A DNA stretch of 64,000 nucleotides from Piscinibacter caeni (GTDB lineage Bacteria > Pseudomonadota > Gammaproteobacteria > Burkholderiales > Burkholderiaceae_C), in contig QJOU01000029.1 of NCBI GenBank assembly GCA_003265685.1, positions 23,109 to 87,108 on the forward strand, given 5' to 3'. A program made the translations under genes and the position numbers. The notes beneath the pieces are model-generated. The model did not search any database and was not told where the DNA came from. It saw only the letters and a program-made list of their open reading frames with translations. Shown piece by piece: positions 18,257 through 28,224 of the stretch (its first letter is position 1; each line of letters opens with the position of its first letter).

Positions 18257-19624
18257 ATGGTAGACAAACAGAACTTCGGCTTCGCCGACCTCGAACAGTG
18301 GTTGAACGAACGCCGCGTGACCGAAATCGAGTGCCTCGTGCCCGACCTCACCGGCGTGGCGCGCGGCAAGATCCTGCCGCGCGAGAAATTCACCGAGGAC
18401 CGCGGCATGCGGCTGCCGGAAGCGGTGGTGGCGATGGGCGTGACGGGCGAGTTCCCCGAGGAAGGCCCGTACTACGACGTCATCACGCCGACCGACCGCG
18501 ACATGCACCTGCGCCCCGACCCGAGCACGGTGCGCATCGTGCCCTGGGCCACCGACCCGACCGCGCAGGTGATCCACGACTGCTTCGACCGCGACGGCAC
18601 GCTGGTGCCCTTCGCGCCGCGCTCGGTGCTGCGCCGCATCTGCGACCTGTACGACGCCGAGGGCTGGAGCCCGGTGGTGGCACCCGAGCTCGAGTTCTAC
18701 CTGATCGAGCGCAACTCCGATCCGAACACCCCGCTGCGCCCGCCGCGCGGCCGCAGCGGCCGCAGCGAGACCTCGCGCCAGGCCTACTCGATCGACGCGG
18801 TCAACGAATTCGACCCGCTGTTCGAGGACATCTACGAGTACTGCGAGAAGATGGAGCTGAACGTGGACACGCTGATCCACGAGGTCGGCGCCGGCCAGAT
18901 GGAGATCAACTTCTTCCATGCCCACCCGCTGGGCCTGGCCGACGAGGTGTTCTTCTTCAAGCGCACCATCCGCGAGACCGCGCTGCGCCACGAGATGTAC
19001 GCCACCTTCATGGCCAAGCCGATGGCCAACGAGCCGGGCAGCGCGATGCACGTGCACCAGAGCATCGTGGACAAGGCGAGCGGCCGCAACATCTTCAGCA
19101 ACCCGGACGGCACGCCGTCGAAGTACTTCTACTGGTACATCGGCGGGCTGCAGAAGTACACGCCCGCGGCGATGGCGCTGTTCGCGCCCTACGTCAACTC
19201 CTACCGTCGCCTGGCCCGCTCGACCGCCGCGCCGATCAACATCCAGTGGGGCACCGACAACCGGACCGTGGGCATCCGCTCGCCGGTGGCCGGCCCGGCG
19301 GCGCGCCGCATCGAGAACCGCGTGATCGGCGCCGATGCCAACCCCTACGTCGCGCTGGCGGCCACGCTGGCCTGCGGCTGGCTGGGCATGAAGAACAAGA
19401 TCGAGCCCAGCCCGGAGTGCAAGGGCGACGCCTACCTGTCGGAGTACCAGCTGCCGCGTTCGCTGAACGAGGCCCTCAACTGGCTGGCCGAGGAGAAGGA
19501 CCTGCACGAGGTGCTCGGCAAGGAGTTCATCACCGTGTACTCCGAGGTCAAGGAGATCGAGTACGAGGAATTCATGAAGGTCATCTCCCCCTGGGAGCGC
19601 GAGCACCTTCTGCTGCATGTCTGA
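18257..19624 (+). CDS. puuA: Gamma-glutamylputrescine synthetase (glutamine synthetase family)
   Basis: The protein has 455 residues from ATG 18257, with AGGTGA just upstream; earlier in-frame sequence belongs to another frame of puuD. The glutamine-synthetase fold is shown by the LEFYLIE and HEVGAGQMEINF blocks, GSAMHVHQS, WGTDNRTVGIR and ENRVIGADANPY. PuuA-type enzymes ligate glutamate to putrescine using ATP. The 80-bp gap from puuD is the largest inside the first part of the cluster and might hold a promoter, but none is clear. Confidence 0.92.
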   Translation: MVDKQNFGFADLEQWLNERRVTEIECLVPDLTGVARGKILPREKFTEDRGMRLPEAVVAMGVTGEFPEEGPYYDVITPTDRDMHLRPDPSTVRIVPWATDPTAQVIHDCFDRDGTLVPFAPRSVLRRICDLYDAEGWSPVVAPELEFYLIERNSDPNTPLRPPRGRSGRSETSRQAYSIDAVNEFDPLFEDIYEYCEKMELNVDTLIHEVGAGQMEINFFHAHPLGLADEVFFFKRTIRETALRHEMYATFMAKPMANEPGSAMHVHQSIVDKASGRNIFSNPDGTPSKYFYWYIGGLQKYTPAAMALFAPYVNSYRRLARSTAAPINIQWGTDNRTVGIRSPVAGPAARRIENRVIGADANPYVALAATLACGWLGMKNKIEPSPECKGDAYLSEYQLPRSLNEALNWLAEEKDLHEVLGKEFITVYSEVKEIEYEEFMKVISPWEREHLLLHV

Positions 19625-19640
19625 GATTGGAGAGACCGCG

Positions 19641-21038
19641 ATGAACGCCGTTCTGAACACCCCCGCCGAGCGCACCACCAAGGAGTGGCAGGCCGCCGAC
19701 GCGGCGCACTACCTGCACCCCTTCACCGACTTCAAGACGCTCGGCCTGAAGGGCTCGCGCGTGATCACGCGCGCCGACAACATCTACCTGTGGGACAGCG
19801 AGGGCCACAAGATCCTCGACGCGATGTCGGGCCTGTGGTGCGTCAACGTCGGCTACGGCGCCCGCGAGCTGATCGACGCGGCGACGCGCCAGCTCGAGAC
19901 GCTGCCCTTCTACAACAGCTTCTTCCAGACCGCGACGCCGCCGGCCATCGAGCTGGCCGAGCTGCTGGCCGAGGTGACGCCGCCGCAGTTCCAGCATGTC
20001 TTCTTCTCCGGCTCCGGCTCGGAGGGCAACGACACCATCGTGCGCATGGTGCGCCGCTACTGGGACCTGCTCGGCCAGCCGCAGCGCAAGGTCATCATCA
20101 GCCGCAAGAACGCCTACCACGGCTCGACGATGGCCGGCGCCTCGCTCGGCGGCATGAGCGGCATGCACGAACAAGGGGGGCTGCCGATCCCCGACATCGT
20201 GCACATCGAGCAGCCGTTCTGGTTCGAACTGGGGCGCGACCAGTCGCGTGAGGCGTTCGGACTGAAGGCCGCCGGCTGGCTCGAGGCCAAGATCCTGGAG
20301 CTCGGCGCCGACCGCGTGGCGGCCTTCATCGGCGAGCCGGTGCAGGGCGCCGGCGGCGTGATCGTGCCGCCCGAGACCTACTGGCCCGAGATCCAGCGCA
20401 TCTGCGACAAGTACGGCGTGCTGCTGGTCTCCGACGAGGTGATCACCGGATTCGGCCGCACCGGCCAGTGGTTCGGCTGCGAGCGCTTCGGCACCCGCCC
20501 CGACCTGATGACCTTCGCCAAGGGCGTGACTTCCGGCTACATCCCGCTCGGCGGCGTGATGGTGGGTGACCGGGTCGCCAAGGTGCTGATCGAGAAAGGC
20601 GGCGAGTTCAACCACGGCTACACCTACTCCGGGCACCCGGTGGCCTGCGCGGTGGCGCTGGCCAACATCCGGCTGATCCGCCGCGAGGGCCTGGTCGAGC
20701 GCGTGCGCGAGGACGTCGGCCCCTACCTGGCGCAGCGCTATGCCGAGCTGGCCGAGCACCCGCTGGTGGGCGAGGCGCAGACCTGCGGGCTGATGGCCGC
20801 GCTGCAGCTGGTGCGCAGCAAGGCCGACGGCGCCGGCTTCCCCGACTGGCAGGAGGTCGGCATGGTGTGCCGCGGCCACTGCTTCGGCAACGGCCTGATC
20901 ATGCGCGCGGTGGGCGACCGCATGATCATCGCCCCGCCGCTGGTCATCACGCGCGCGCAGATCGACGAGATGGTCGCGCTGATCCGTCGCTGCCTGGACC
21001 TGACCCTGGCCGACCTGAAGGAGCGCGGCTGGGTTTGA
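19641..21038 (+). CDS. spuC: Putrescine/cadaverine:pyruvate aminotransferase (SpuC-like, class III)
   Basis: The protein has 465 residues from ATG 19641, preceded by GGAGAG at good spacing; an ATG at 19617 would overlap puuA. Asp265 in SDEVITGFGR and the PLP Lys294 in FAKGVTSGY mark a class III aminotransferase, and the WCVNVGYG and HPFTDFK blocks match the SpuC/polyamine group. It should convert putrescine to 4-aminobutyraldehyde with pyruvate, giving a direct route parallel to PuuAB. Activity on other diamines is possible. Confidence 0.85.
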   Translation: MNAVLNTPAERTTKEWQAADAAHYLHPFTDFKTLGLKGSRVITRADNIYLWDSEGHKILDAMSGLWCVNVGYGARELIDAATRQLETLPFYNSFFQTATPPAIELAELLAEVTPPQFQHVFFSGSGSEGNDTIVRMVRRYWDLLGQPQRKVIISRKNAYHGSTMAGASLGGMSGMHEQGGLPIPDIVHIEQPFWFELGRDQSREAFGLKAAGWLEAKILELGADRVAAFIGEPVQGAGGVIVPPETYWPEIQRICDKYGVLLVSDEVITGFGRTGQWFGCERFGTRPDLMTFAKGVTSGYIPLGGVMVGDRVAKVLIEKGGEFNHGYTYSGHPVACAVALANIRLIRREGLVERVREDVGPYLAQRYAELAEHPLVGEAQTCGLMAALQLVRSKADGAGFPDWQEVGMVCRGHCFGNGLIMRAVGDRMIIAPPLVITRAQIDEMVALIRRCLDLTLADLKERGWV

Positions 21039-21048
21039 GCCACGGCCA

Positions 21049-21078
21049 CCCCGTGCCGGCGCGAGTGGCACGGGGTTT
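21049..21078 (+). terminator. Stem-loop between spuC and potF
   Basis: A 9-bp perfect stem, CCCCGTGCC / GGCACGGGG, with a 9-base loop starts 10 bp after the spuC stop and is followed by only three T residues. It could weaken read-through. Its right arm is also part of the sigma-54 promoter. Confidence 0.6.
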
Positions 21079-21080
21079 GC
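21066..21080 (+). promoter_or_regulatory. Sigma-54 (-24/-12) promoter of potFGHI
   Basis: TGGCAC (21066-21071), five bases, then TTGC (21077-21080) matches the RpoN consensus with exact spacing. Transcription would start near 21092, about 85 bp before the potF ATG. Sigma-54 control needs an enhancer-binding activator such as NtrC or CbrB; I did not find a clear activator site, but the leader upstream of it lies inside spuC. Confidence 0.75.
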
Positions 21081-21177
21081 CTGTAGCCGCCCCTGGAATG
21101 CCCCTGGCTAGACTGCGCAGGCTTCGCACCGCGCGAGAGAAACAAGCAACGCCCCCATCCATCGAAGGACCCCGACC

Positions 21178-22302
21178 ATGACACGGATGTTCAGTCGCTC
21201 CACCGCCCTTCCCTCGGCCCTGCTGGCCGTCGCCGCACTGTTCGCCGGGCCACCGGCCGCCGCGCAGGAAGAGGAGAAGGTGCTGAACGTCTACAACTGG
21301 TCCGACTACATCGCCGAAGACACGATCAAGAACTTCGAGAAGGAAACGGGCATCAAGGTCCGCTACGACAACTTCGACAACAACGAGATCGTCCACGCCA
21401 AGCTGGTGGCGGGCAAGACGGGCTACGACGTCGTCGTGCCCTCGTCCTACTGGGCCAAGATCCAGGCCGACGGCGGGCTGCTGCAGAAGATCGACAAGAG
21501 CAAGATCCCGAACTACAAGAACCTGGACCCGGCGCTGCAGGAGCAGCTCGCCAAGCTCGACCCGGGCAACCAGTTCCAGGTCAACTGGTTGTGGGGCTTC
21601 ACCACCGTCGGCATCAACGTCGACAAGGTCAAGGCGGCGCTGGGCAGCACGCCGATGCCCGACAACGCCTGGGACCTGGTGTTCAAGCCCGAGTACATCT
21701 CCAAGCTGAAGGGCTGCGGTGTCAGCTTCCTCGATTCCGCCACCGAGGTCGTCCCCGCCGCGCTGCACTACCTCGGCAAGCCGGCCTACTCGAAGAACCA
21801 GGCCGACTACGCGGCCGTCGCGCCGCTGCTGAAGTCGGTGCGCCCGCACGTCACGCTGTTCAGCTCGTCGGGCTACATCAACGACATGGCCAACGGCTCG
21901 ATCTGCCTGGCGCTGGGCTGGTCAGGCGACATCAACATCGCCCGCCAGCGCGCCATCGACGGCAAGACCGGGCAGAACATCCAGGCGCTGATCCCCAAGA
22001 CCGGCGGCATCCTGTTCTTCGACGTGATGGTGATCCCGGTCGACGCGCCGCATCCGGGCAACGCGCACAAGTGGATCGACTACATCCTGCGCCCCGATGT
22101 GCACGCGAGCCTGACCAACAAGGTCTTCTACGCCAACCCGAACAAGGAATCGAGGAAGTTCGTCAAGCCGGAGGTGGCCAGCAACCCGACCGTCTTCATC
22201 CCGGACGACGACATGAAGAAGATGCAGGCGCCGGACGCGCTGTCCAACGACATCCGCCGCACGATGACCCGCCTGTTCACCAGCTTCAAGACGGGCCTGT
22301 GA
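21178..22302 (+). CDS. potF: Polyamine ABC transporter substrate-binding protein (PotF/SpuD-like)
   Basis: The 374-residue periplasmic protein has a signal peptide cleaved near PAAAQ (about residue 29). The mature start VLNVYNWSDYIAEDTI and the segments GYDVVVPSSYW and LALGWSGDI are typical of PotF/SpuD putrescine-binding proteins, which use Trp and acidic residues to hold the diamine. It heads a tightly packed PotFGHI set, with two bases between its stop and the GTG of potG. Confidence 0.94.
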   Translation: MTRMFSRSTALPSALLAVAALFAGPPAAAQEEEKVLNVYNWSDYIAEDTIKNFEKETGIKVRYDNFDNNEIVHAKLVAGKTGYDVVVPSSYWAKIQADGGLLQKIDKSKIPNYKNLDPALQEQLAKLDPGNQFQVNWLWGFTTVGINVDKVKAALGSTPMPDNAWDLVFKPEYISKLKGCGVSFLDSATEVVPAALHYLGKPAYSKNQADYAAVAPLLKSVRPHVTLFSSSGYINDMANGSICLALGWSGDINIARQRAIDGKTGQNIQALIPKTGGILFFDVMVIPVDAPHPGNAHKWIDYILRPDVHASLTNKVFYANPNKESRKFVKPEVASNPTVFIPDDDMKKMQAPDALSNDIRRTMTRLFTSFKTGL

Positions 22303-22303
22303 C

Positions 22304-23412
<1,109 letters not shown>

Positions 23413-23416
<4 letters not shown>

Positions 23417-24345
23417 AGCGCCTGCGCGCCCTGCTCGCCTGGATCCGCCGCGGCCGCACCGCGGTGATCGCCATCCCGTACCTGTGGCTGCTGGCGTTCT
23501 TCCTGTTCCCGTTCCTGATCGTCTTCAAGATCAGCGTCTCGGAGATGGAGGCCACCAGCTTCAAGGACGTGCTGACGCTCAAGGACGGCGTGCTCGCGCT
23601 GACCGTCAAGCTGTCGAACTACGTGTTCATCACGCAGGACGACCTGTACTTCAAGACCTACCTGTCGAGCATCAAGTACGCGGCCATCACCACCGCCTTC
23701 TGCCTGGCCATCGGCTACCCGTTCGCCTACTTCATGGCGCGCGCCCGGGCCGCCATCCAGCCGGCGCTGCTGATGCTCGTGATGCTGCCGTTCTGGACCT
23801 CCTTCCTGCTGCGCGTCTACGCCTGGAAGGGCCTGCTGACCGAAAACGGCTGGGTGGCCGAGCTGCTGATCTTCCTGAAGCTCGACCACCTGCTGCTGGC
23901 GATGGGCGTGATTCCGACCCTGGGCAAGTTCATGAACTCGCCGTTCTCGCTGGTGATCGGCATGGTCTACACCTACCTGCCGTTTATGATCCTGCCGCTG
24001 TACGGCAACCTCGCCAAGCTCGACCTGCGCCTGCTCGAGGCGGCCTCCGACCTCGGCGCCACGCCCTGGGTGGCGTTCTGGAAGATCACGGTGCCGCTCT
24101 CGAAGGCCGGCATCATCGCCGGCTCGATGCTGGTGTTCATCCCCTGCATCGGCGAGTTCGTGATCCCCGAACTGCTCGGCGGCCCGCAGACGCTGATGAT
24201 CGGCCGCGTGCTGTGGGACGAGTTCTTCAGCAACAACGACTGGCCGATGGCCTCGACCGTGGCCATCGTGATGATCCTGCTGATCCTCGTGCCGCTGGCG
24301 ATCTTCAACCGCTACCAGGCCCAGGTGCAGGAGGCGCGCAAGTGA
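23413..24345 (+). CDS. potH: Polyamine ABC transporter permease PotH
   Basis: The 310-residue inner-membrane protein starts with an ATG that overlaps the potG stop (ATGA). It has about six hydrophobic helices, the first after a basic N-terminus. The cytoplasmic EAA loop EAASDLGATPWVAFWKITVP, which docks to the ATPase, is clear. It is one half of the putrescine-type permease. Confidence 0.94.
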
Positions 24346-25199
24346 GCCGCCGAGCCCTCTTCGGCGCGGGCTTCGCGCGCGGCTTCGGCAAGGCCTGGCT
24401 GGCGGCGGGCTACGCCTTCCTGTACCTGCCGATCCTGGCGCTGGTCATCTACTCGTTCAACGACTCGCCGATCGCCAACGTCTGGGCCGGCTTCACGCTC
24501 AAGTGGTATGCCGGGCTGCCGGGCGACCGCGAGATCATCGCCGGCCTGTGGCTGAGCCTGCGCATCGCCTTCTTCACCGCCTGCGCCTCGGTGGTGCTGG
24601 GCACGCTGGCCGCGTTCGCGCTGGTCAAGTACCGGCGCTTCACCGGCCGCACGCTGTTCTCCGGCATGGTCAACGCGCCGCTGGTGATGCCGGAGGTGAT
24701 CATCGGGCTGTCGCTGCTGCTGATGCTGGTGTCGGTGCAACGCGCCATCGGCTTCCCCGAGCGCGGCATGCTGACCATCTGGATGGGCCACCTGCTGCTC
24801 GGCATGGCCTACGCGACCGTCGTGGTGCAGGCCCGCCTGCAGGACCTGAACCCGCAGCTCGAGGAGGCGGCGATGGACCTGGGCGCGCGGCCGCACCAGG
24901 TGTTCTACCTCGTCACGCTGCCGATGATCACGCAGTCGCTGATGTCGGCCTGGCTGCTGACCTTCACGCTCTCGCTGGACGACGTGGTGCTCTCGGCCTT
25001 CCTGTCCGGGCCGGGCTCGACCACCATGCCGCTGGTCATCTTCTCGCGCGCCCGGCTCGGCCTGAGCCCGAGCGTGAACGCCGTGGCCACGCTGATCGTG
25101 CTGTTCGTGACGATCGGCACCGTGCTGGCCAGCCTCGCCATCGCGCGCGCCGAGCGCCGCCGCGCCCAGGACATCGCCGCCGCCGCACGCGGCAACTGA
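24342..25199 (+). CDS. potI: Polyamine ABC transporter permease PotI
   Basis: The protein has 285 residues from GTG 24342, which overlaps the potH stop. It shows six predicted membrane helices and the EAA loop EEAAMDLGARPHQVFYLVTL. It pairs with PotH. The overlaps across potG, potH and potI indicate one transcript with coupled translation. Confidence 0.94.
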   Translation: MSRRALFGAGFARGFGKAWLAAGYAFLYLPILALVIYSFNDSPIANVWAGFTLKWYAGLPGDREIIAGLWLSLRIAFFTACASVVLGTLAAFALVKYRRFTGRTLFSGMVNAPLVMPEVIIGLSLLLMLVSVQRAIGFPERGMLTIWMGHLLLGMAYATVVVQARLQDLNPQLEEAAMDLGARPHQVFYLVTLPMITQSLMSAWLLTFTLSLDDVVLSAFLSGPGSTTMPLVIFSRARLGLSPSVNAVATLIVLFVTIGTVLASLAIARAERRRAQDIAAAARGN

Positions 25200-25233
25200 A
25201 CCGCATCTACGACACCCACCCGAGGAGAACCCG

Positions 25234-26667
25234 ATGAGAACATGCCGACCCTCCGCGCTCGCCCAGGCTGCCGCGCTCGCGCTGGGTGCCGCGTTCAGCG
25301 GCGGTGCTGCCGCGCAGTCGGCGGCCGACCTGCTCAAGGAGATCCAGGCCCTGAAGGCGCGCGTGGCCGAACTCGAGGCCAAGCAGAAGGCCGGCGCCGA
25401 CGCCAAGCCGGCCGCCGGCCAGTGGGGCATGACGCCCGAGCAGGCGCAGGAGTTCAACCGCATCGCGGTCAAGACCGAGGCGCTGGAAGACGCGATGGAG
25501 GCGCAGGGCTTCAAGGGCCTGACGATCACCGGCTACATGGACCCGACCTACATCTACAACCGGCGCCAGAGCCGGGCCGGGTTCCAGTTCCTCAATTCGC
25601 AGGCCAACGGCTACGCCTACGACACCTCCTACATCGGCTCGGCCTCGATCGACTTCACCAAGGAGACCGAGAGCGGCTCGCGCTTCAAGCTGACCCTCTC
25701 GCCCAACCGCGCCGCCGGCGCGGTGGCGGAGACCGACAGCCGCAGCATCGTGCAGGAGGCCTCGATCTCGGTGCCGATCACCGACCTGCAGACGCGCTTC
25801 ATCGCCGGCCAGCTGCCCGACTGGTCGGGCTACGAGTACCAGCAGCCGACGCTGAACCCGTTCATCACGCACAACCTGCTGTTCGACTTCACGCTGCCCA
25901 CCACCTACACCGGCGCGGGCATCGACTACACGCAGGGCAAGTGGTGGCTGCGCGGCATGATCGCCAACGTCAACGGCAACATCCGGCAGCAGCGCGAGCG
26001 CTCGCCGGCGCTGGTCTACCGCGTCGACTACTCGCGCGGCGAGTTCGAGGGCTTCGGCTTCGCCGGCCTGCACGGCAAGACGACCAACTTCAACCTGTGC
26101 CGGGACGCGGACTGCACGTCGTACGAGAAGACGATGACGCACCTGTTCGAGTTCGACGCGTACTTCATCCGCGGCGACTGGACGGTGCAGGGCCAGCTCG
26201 CCCTGGGCCGGCAGAAGCAGGCCGCGATCATGCCCAAGGCCGACGGCAGCTTCCCCGACGCGAAGTGGGTCGGCCTGTCCGGCCTGGCGGGTTACTACAT
26301 CACGCCGCGCCTGCAGGCGCTGGTGCGGGCCGACTACATCAAGAACGACAGCGACGGCGGCGGCCTGTTCACCTACACCGGCTACTGGGACGCGTTCGGC
26401 GTCGACGGCCCGTACGGCGACTACCGCAACGGCATCGGCCCCAACCCGGAGCTCGGCTGCGAAGACCAGACCGTGGCGGGCTGCGACAAGGGCGCCAACC
26501 GCTATGCCCTGTCCGTCGGCCTGAAGTACGCGTTCAACCTGAACACGACCCTCAAGTTCGAGTACCGTCACGACGGCGCGAACCTGCCGGTGTTCTTCGA
26601 CGCCAAGTCCGGCACCTACCGCAAGGGCAACGACCTGTTCGGAGCCGCTGTCGTGCTGAGCTTCTGA
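25234..26667 (+). CDS. Outer-membrane beta-barrel protein (DUF3138-like) in the polyamine cluster
   Basis: The 477-residue protein has a signal peptide ending near AAAQ (about residue 28) and a short coiled coil (LLKEIQALKARVAELEAKQ). A long series of alternating strands rich in Tyr, Gly and Asn follows, ending in VVLSF with the C-terminal Phe typical of outer-membrane barrels. The look fits the DUF3138 group of Burkholderiales. It lies 34 bp after potI with GAGGAG before the ATG, so it is probably co-transcribed. It may be the outer-membrane entry for polyamines; this is inferred from position only. Confidence 0.75.
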   Translation: MRTCRPSALAQAAALALGAAFSGGAAAQSAADLLKEIQALKARVAELEAKQKAGADAKPAAGQWGMTPEQAQEFNRIAVKTEALEDAMEAQGFKGLTITGYMDPTYIYNRRQSRAGFQFLNSQANGYAYDTSYIGSASIDFTKETESGSRFKLTLSPNRAAGAVAETDSRSIVQEASISVPITDLQTRFIAGQLPDWSGYEYQQPTLNPFITHNLLFDFTLPTTYTGAGIDYTQGKWWLRGMIANVNGNIRQQRERSPALVYRVDYSRGEFEGFGFAGLHGKTTNFNLCRDADCTSYEKTMTHLFEFDAYFIRGDWTVQGQLALGRQKQAAIMPKADGSFPDAKWVGLSGLAGYYITPRLQALVRADYIKNDSDGGGLFTYTGYWDAFGVDGPYGDYRNGIGPNPELGCEDQTVAGCDKGANRYALSVGLKYAFNLNTTLKFEYRHDGANLPVFFDAKSGTYRKGNDLFGAAVVLSF

Positions 26668-26721
26668 ACCAACCCCGGGGGTGGGCCGCCAGCGGCTCCG
26701 CCGCCGGCCAAGGATCCCGAC

Positions 26722-28224
26722 ATGAACCACCCCACCCCCGACTGGCACGCCGCCGCGCGCGCCCTCCGGATCGACGGCCGCGCCGTCGTCAACGGCCTGC
26801 GCGTGGGCGCCGCGAACGGCGCCGCCTTCGTCAAGACCTCGCCGATCGACGGCCGCGTGCTGGGCGAGATCGCCCGCGGCGGCGCGGACGACATCGACGC
26901 GGCCGTGGCCGCCGCGCGTGCCGCCTTCGCCGACGGCCGCTGGGCCGGCAAGGCGCCGGCGGCGCGCAAGAAGACGCTGCAGCGCTTCGCCGAGAAGATC
27001 CTCGCGGCCAAGGACGAACTGGCCCTGCTCGAGACGCTCGACATGGGCAAGCCGGTGCAGTACAGCCTGGCCGTCGACGTGGCGGCCACCGCGCGCACCA
27101 TCGCCTGGTACGCCGAGGCGGTCGACAAGGTCTACGACGAGATCGCGCCCACGCCCGCCTCGGCGCTGGCGCTGATCACGCGCGAGCCGATGGGTGTGAT
27201 CGGCGCCGTCGTGCCCTGGAACTACCCGATGATCATGGCGGCCTGGAAGCTCGGCCCCGCGCTCGCCGCCGGCAACAGCGTGGTGCTCAAGCCGAGCGAG
27301 AAGAGCCCGCTGACCGCGCTGCGCCTGGCCGAACTGGCGCTCGAGGCCGGCCTGCCCGCCGGCGTGTTCAACGTGGTGCCGGGTTACGGCCACGAGGCCG
27401 GCGAGGCGCTCGCGCTGCACATGGACGTGGACGCGATCGGCTTCACCGGCAGCACGCGCGTGGGCCGCAAGATGCTCGAGTACGCCGGCCGCAGCAACCT
27501 CAAGCGTGTCTACAACGAGCTGGGCGGCAAGTCGGCCTTCGTCGTGTTCGACGACTTCGCCGACATCGAACGTGCCGCCAAGACCGTGGCCGGCAGCATG
27601 TTCTTCAACCAGGGTGAGAGCTGCAACGCGCCCTCGCGCGTGCTGGTGCACGCCCGGGTGGCCGAACGCTTCCTCGAGGTCGTGGCCGCCGAGGCGCCCA
27701 AGTACGCGCCGGGCGATCCGCTCTCGGGCCACGCCGAGATGGGCGCGCTGGTCGACGAGACGCAGCTGCGCACCGTGATGGGCTACATCGACGCCGGCCG
27801 CAGCGAAGGTGCGGCCGTGGTCGCCGGCGGCAACGCGGCGCGCACCGAGACCGGCGGCTACTACGTCGAGCCGACCGTGTTCGCCGGCGTGCGCAACGAC
27901 ATGAAGATCGCCCGCGAGGAGATCTTCGGCCCGGTGATGAGCGTGATCCGCTTCGACAGCGAGGCCGAGGCGATCCACCTCGCCAACGACTCCAGCTACG
28001 GCCTGCAGGCCGGCGTGTGGAGCGACAACATCAACCGCGCGCACCGCGTCGCGCGCGCCCTGCGCGCCGGCACCGTGCACGTGAACCAGTACGACGAGGA
28101 CGACATCACCGTGCCCTTCGGCGGCTACAAGCAGAGCGGCAACGGGCGCGACAAGAGCCTGCACGCCTTCGACAAGTACACCGAGCTGAAGACCACGTGG
28201 ATCCGCATCGACGGAGCGAAGTGA
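26722..28224 (+). CDS. puuC: Gamma-glutamyl-gamma-aminobutyraldehyde dehydrogenase (PuuC-like)
   Basis: The 500-residue aldehyde dehydrogenase has catalytic Cys301 in NQGESCNAPSR and Glu266 in ELGGKS, with the cofactor segment PWNYPM and the FTGST motif. The NQGESCNAPSR active-site version and the context match PuuC, which oxidises gamma-glutamyl-gamma-aminobutyraldehyde. It could also act on 4-aminobutyraldehyde made by SpuC. Its stop shares one base with the next ATG (TGATG). Confidence 0.9.
   Translation: MNHPTPDWHAAARALRIDGRAVVNGLRVGAANGAAFVKTSPIDGRVLGEIARGGADDIDAAVAAARAAFADGRWAGKAPAARKKTLQRFAEKILAAKDELALLETLDMGKPVQYSLAVDVAATARTIAWYAEAVDKVYDEIAPTPASALALITREPMGVIGAVVPWNYPMIMAAWKLGPALAAGNSVVLKPSEKSPLTALRLAELALEAGLPAGVFNVVPGYGHEAGEALALHMDVDAIGFTGSTRVGRKMLEYAGRSNLKRVYNELGGKSAFVVFDDFADIERAAKTVAGSMFFNQGESCNAPSRVLVHARVAERFLEVVAAEAPKYAPGDPLSGHAEMGALVDETQLRTVMGYIDAGRSEGAAVVAGGNAARTETGGYYVEPTVFAGVRNDMKIAREEIFGPVMSVIRFDSEAEAIHLANDSSYGLQAGVWSDNINRAHRVARALRAGTVHVNQYDEDDITVPFGGYKQSGNGRDKSLHAFDKYTELKTTWIRIDGAK

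Noticed and set aside
25207..28164. A 985-codon minus-strand frame opposite the beta-barrel and puuC genes
   Set aside because: It is antisense to two clear genes and rich in Arg, His and Val in the way of shadow frames.
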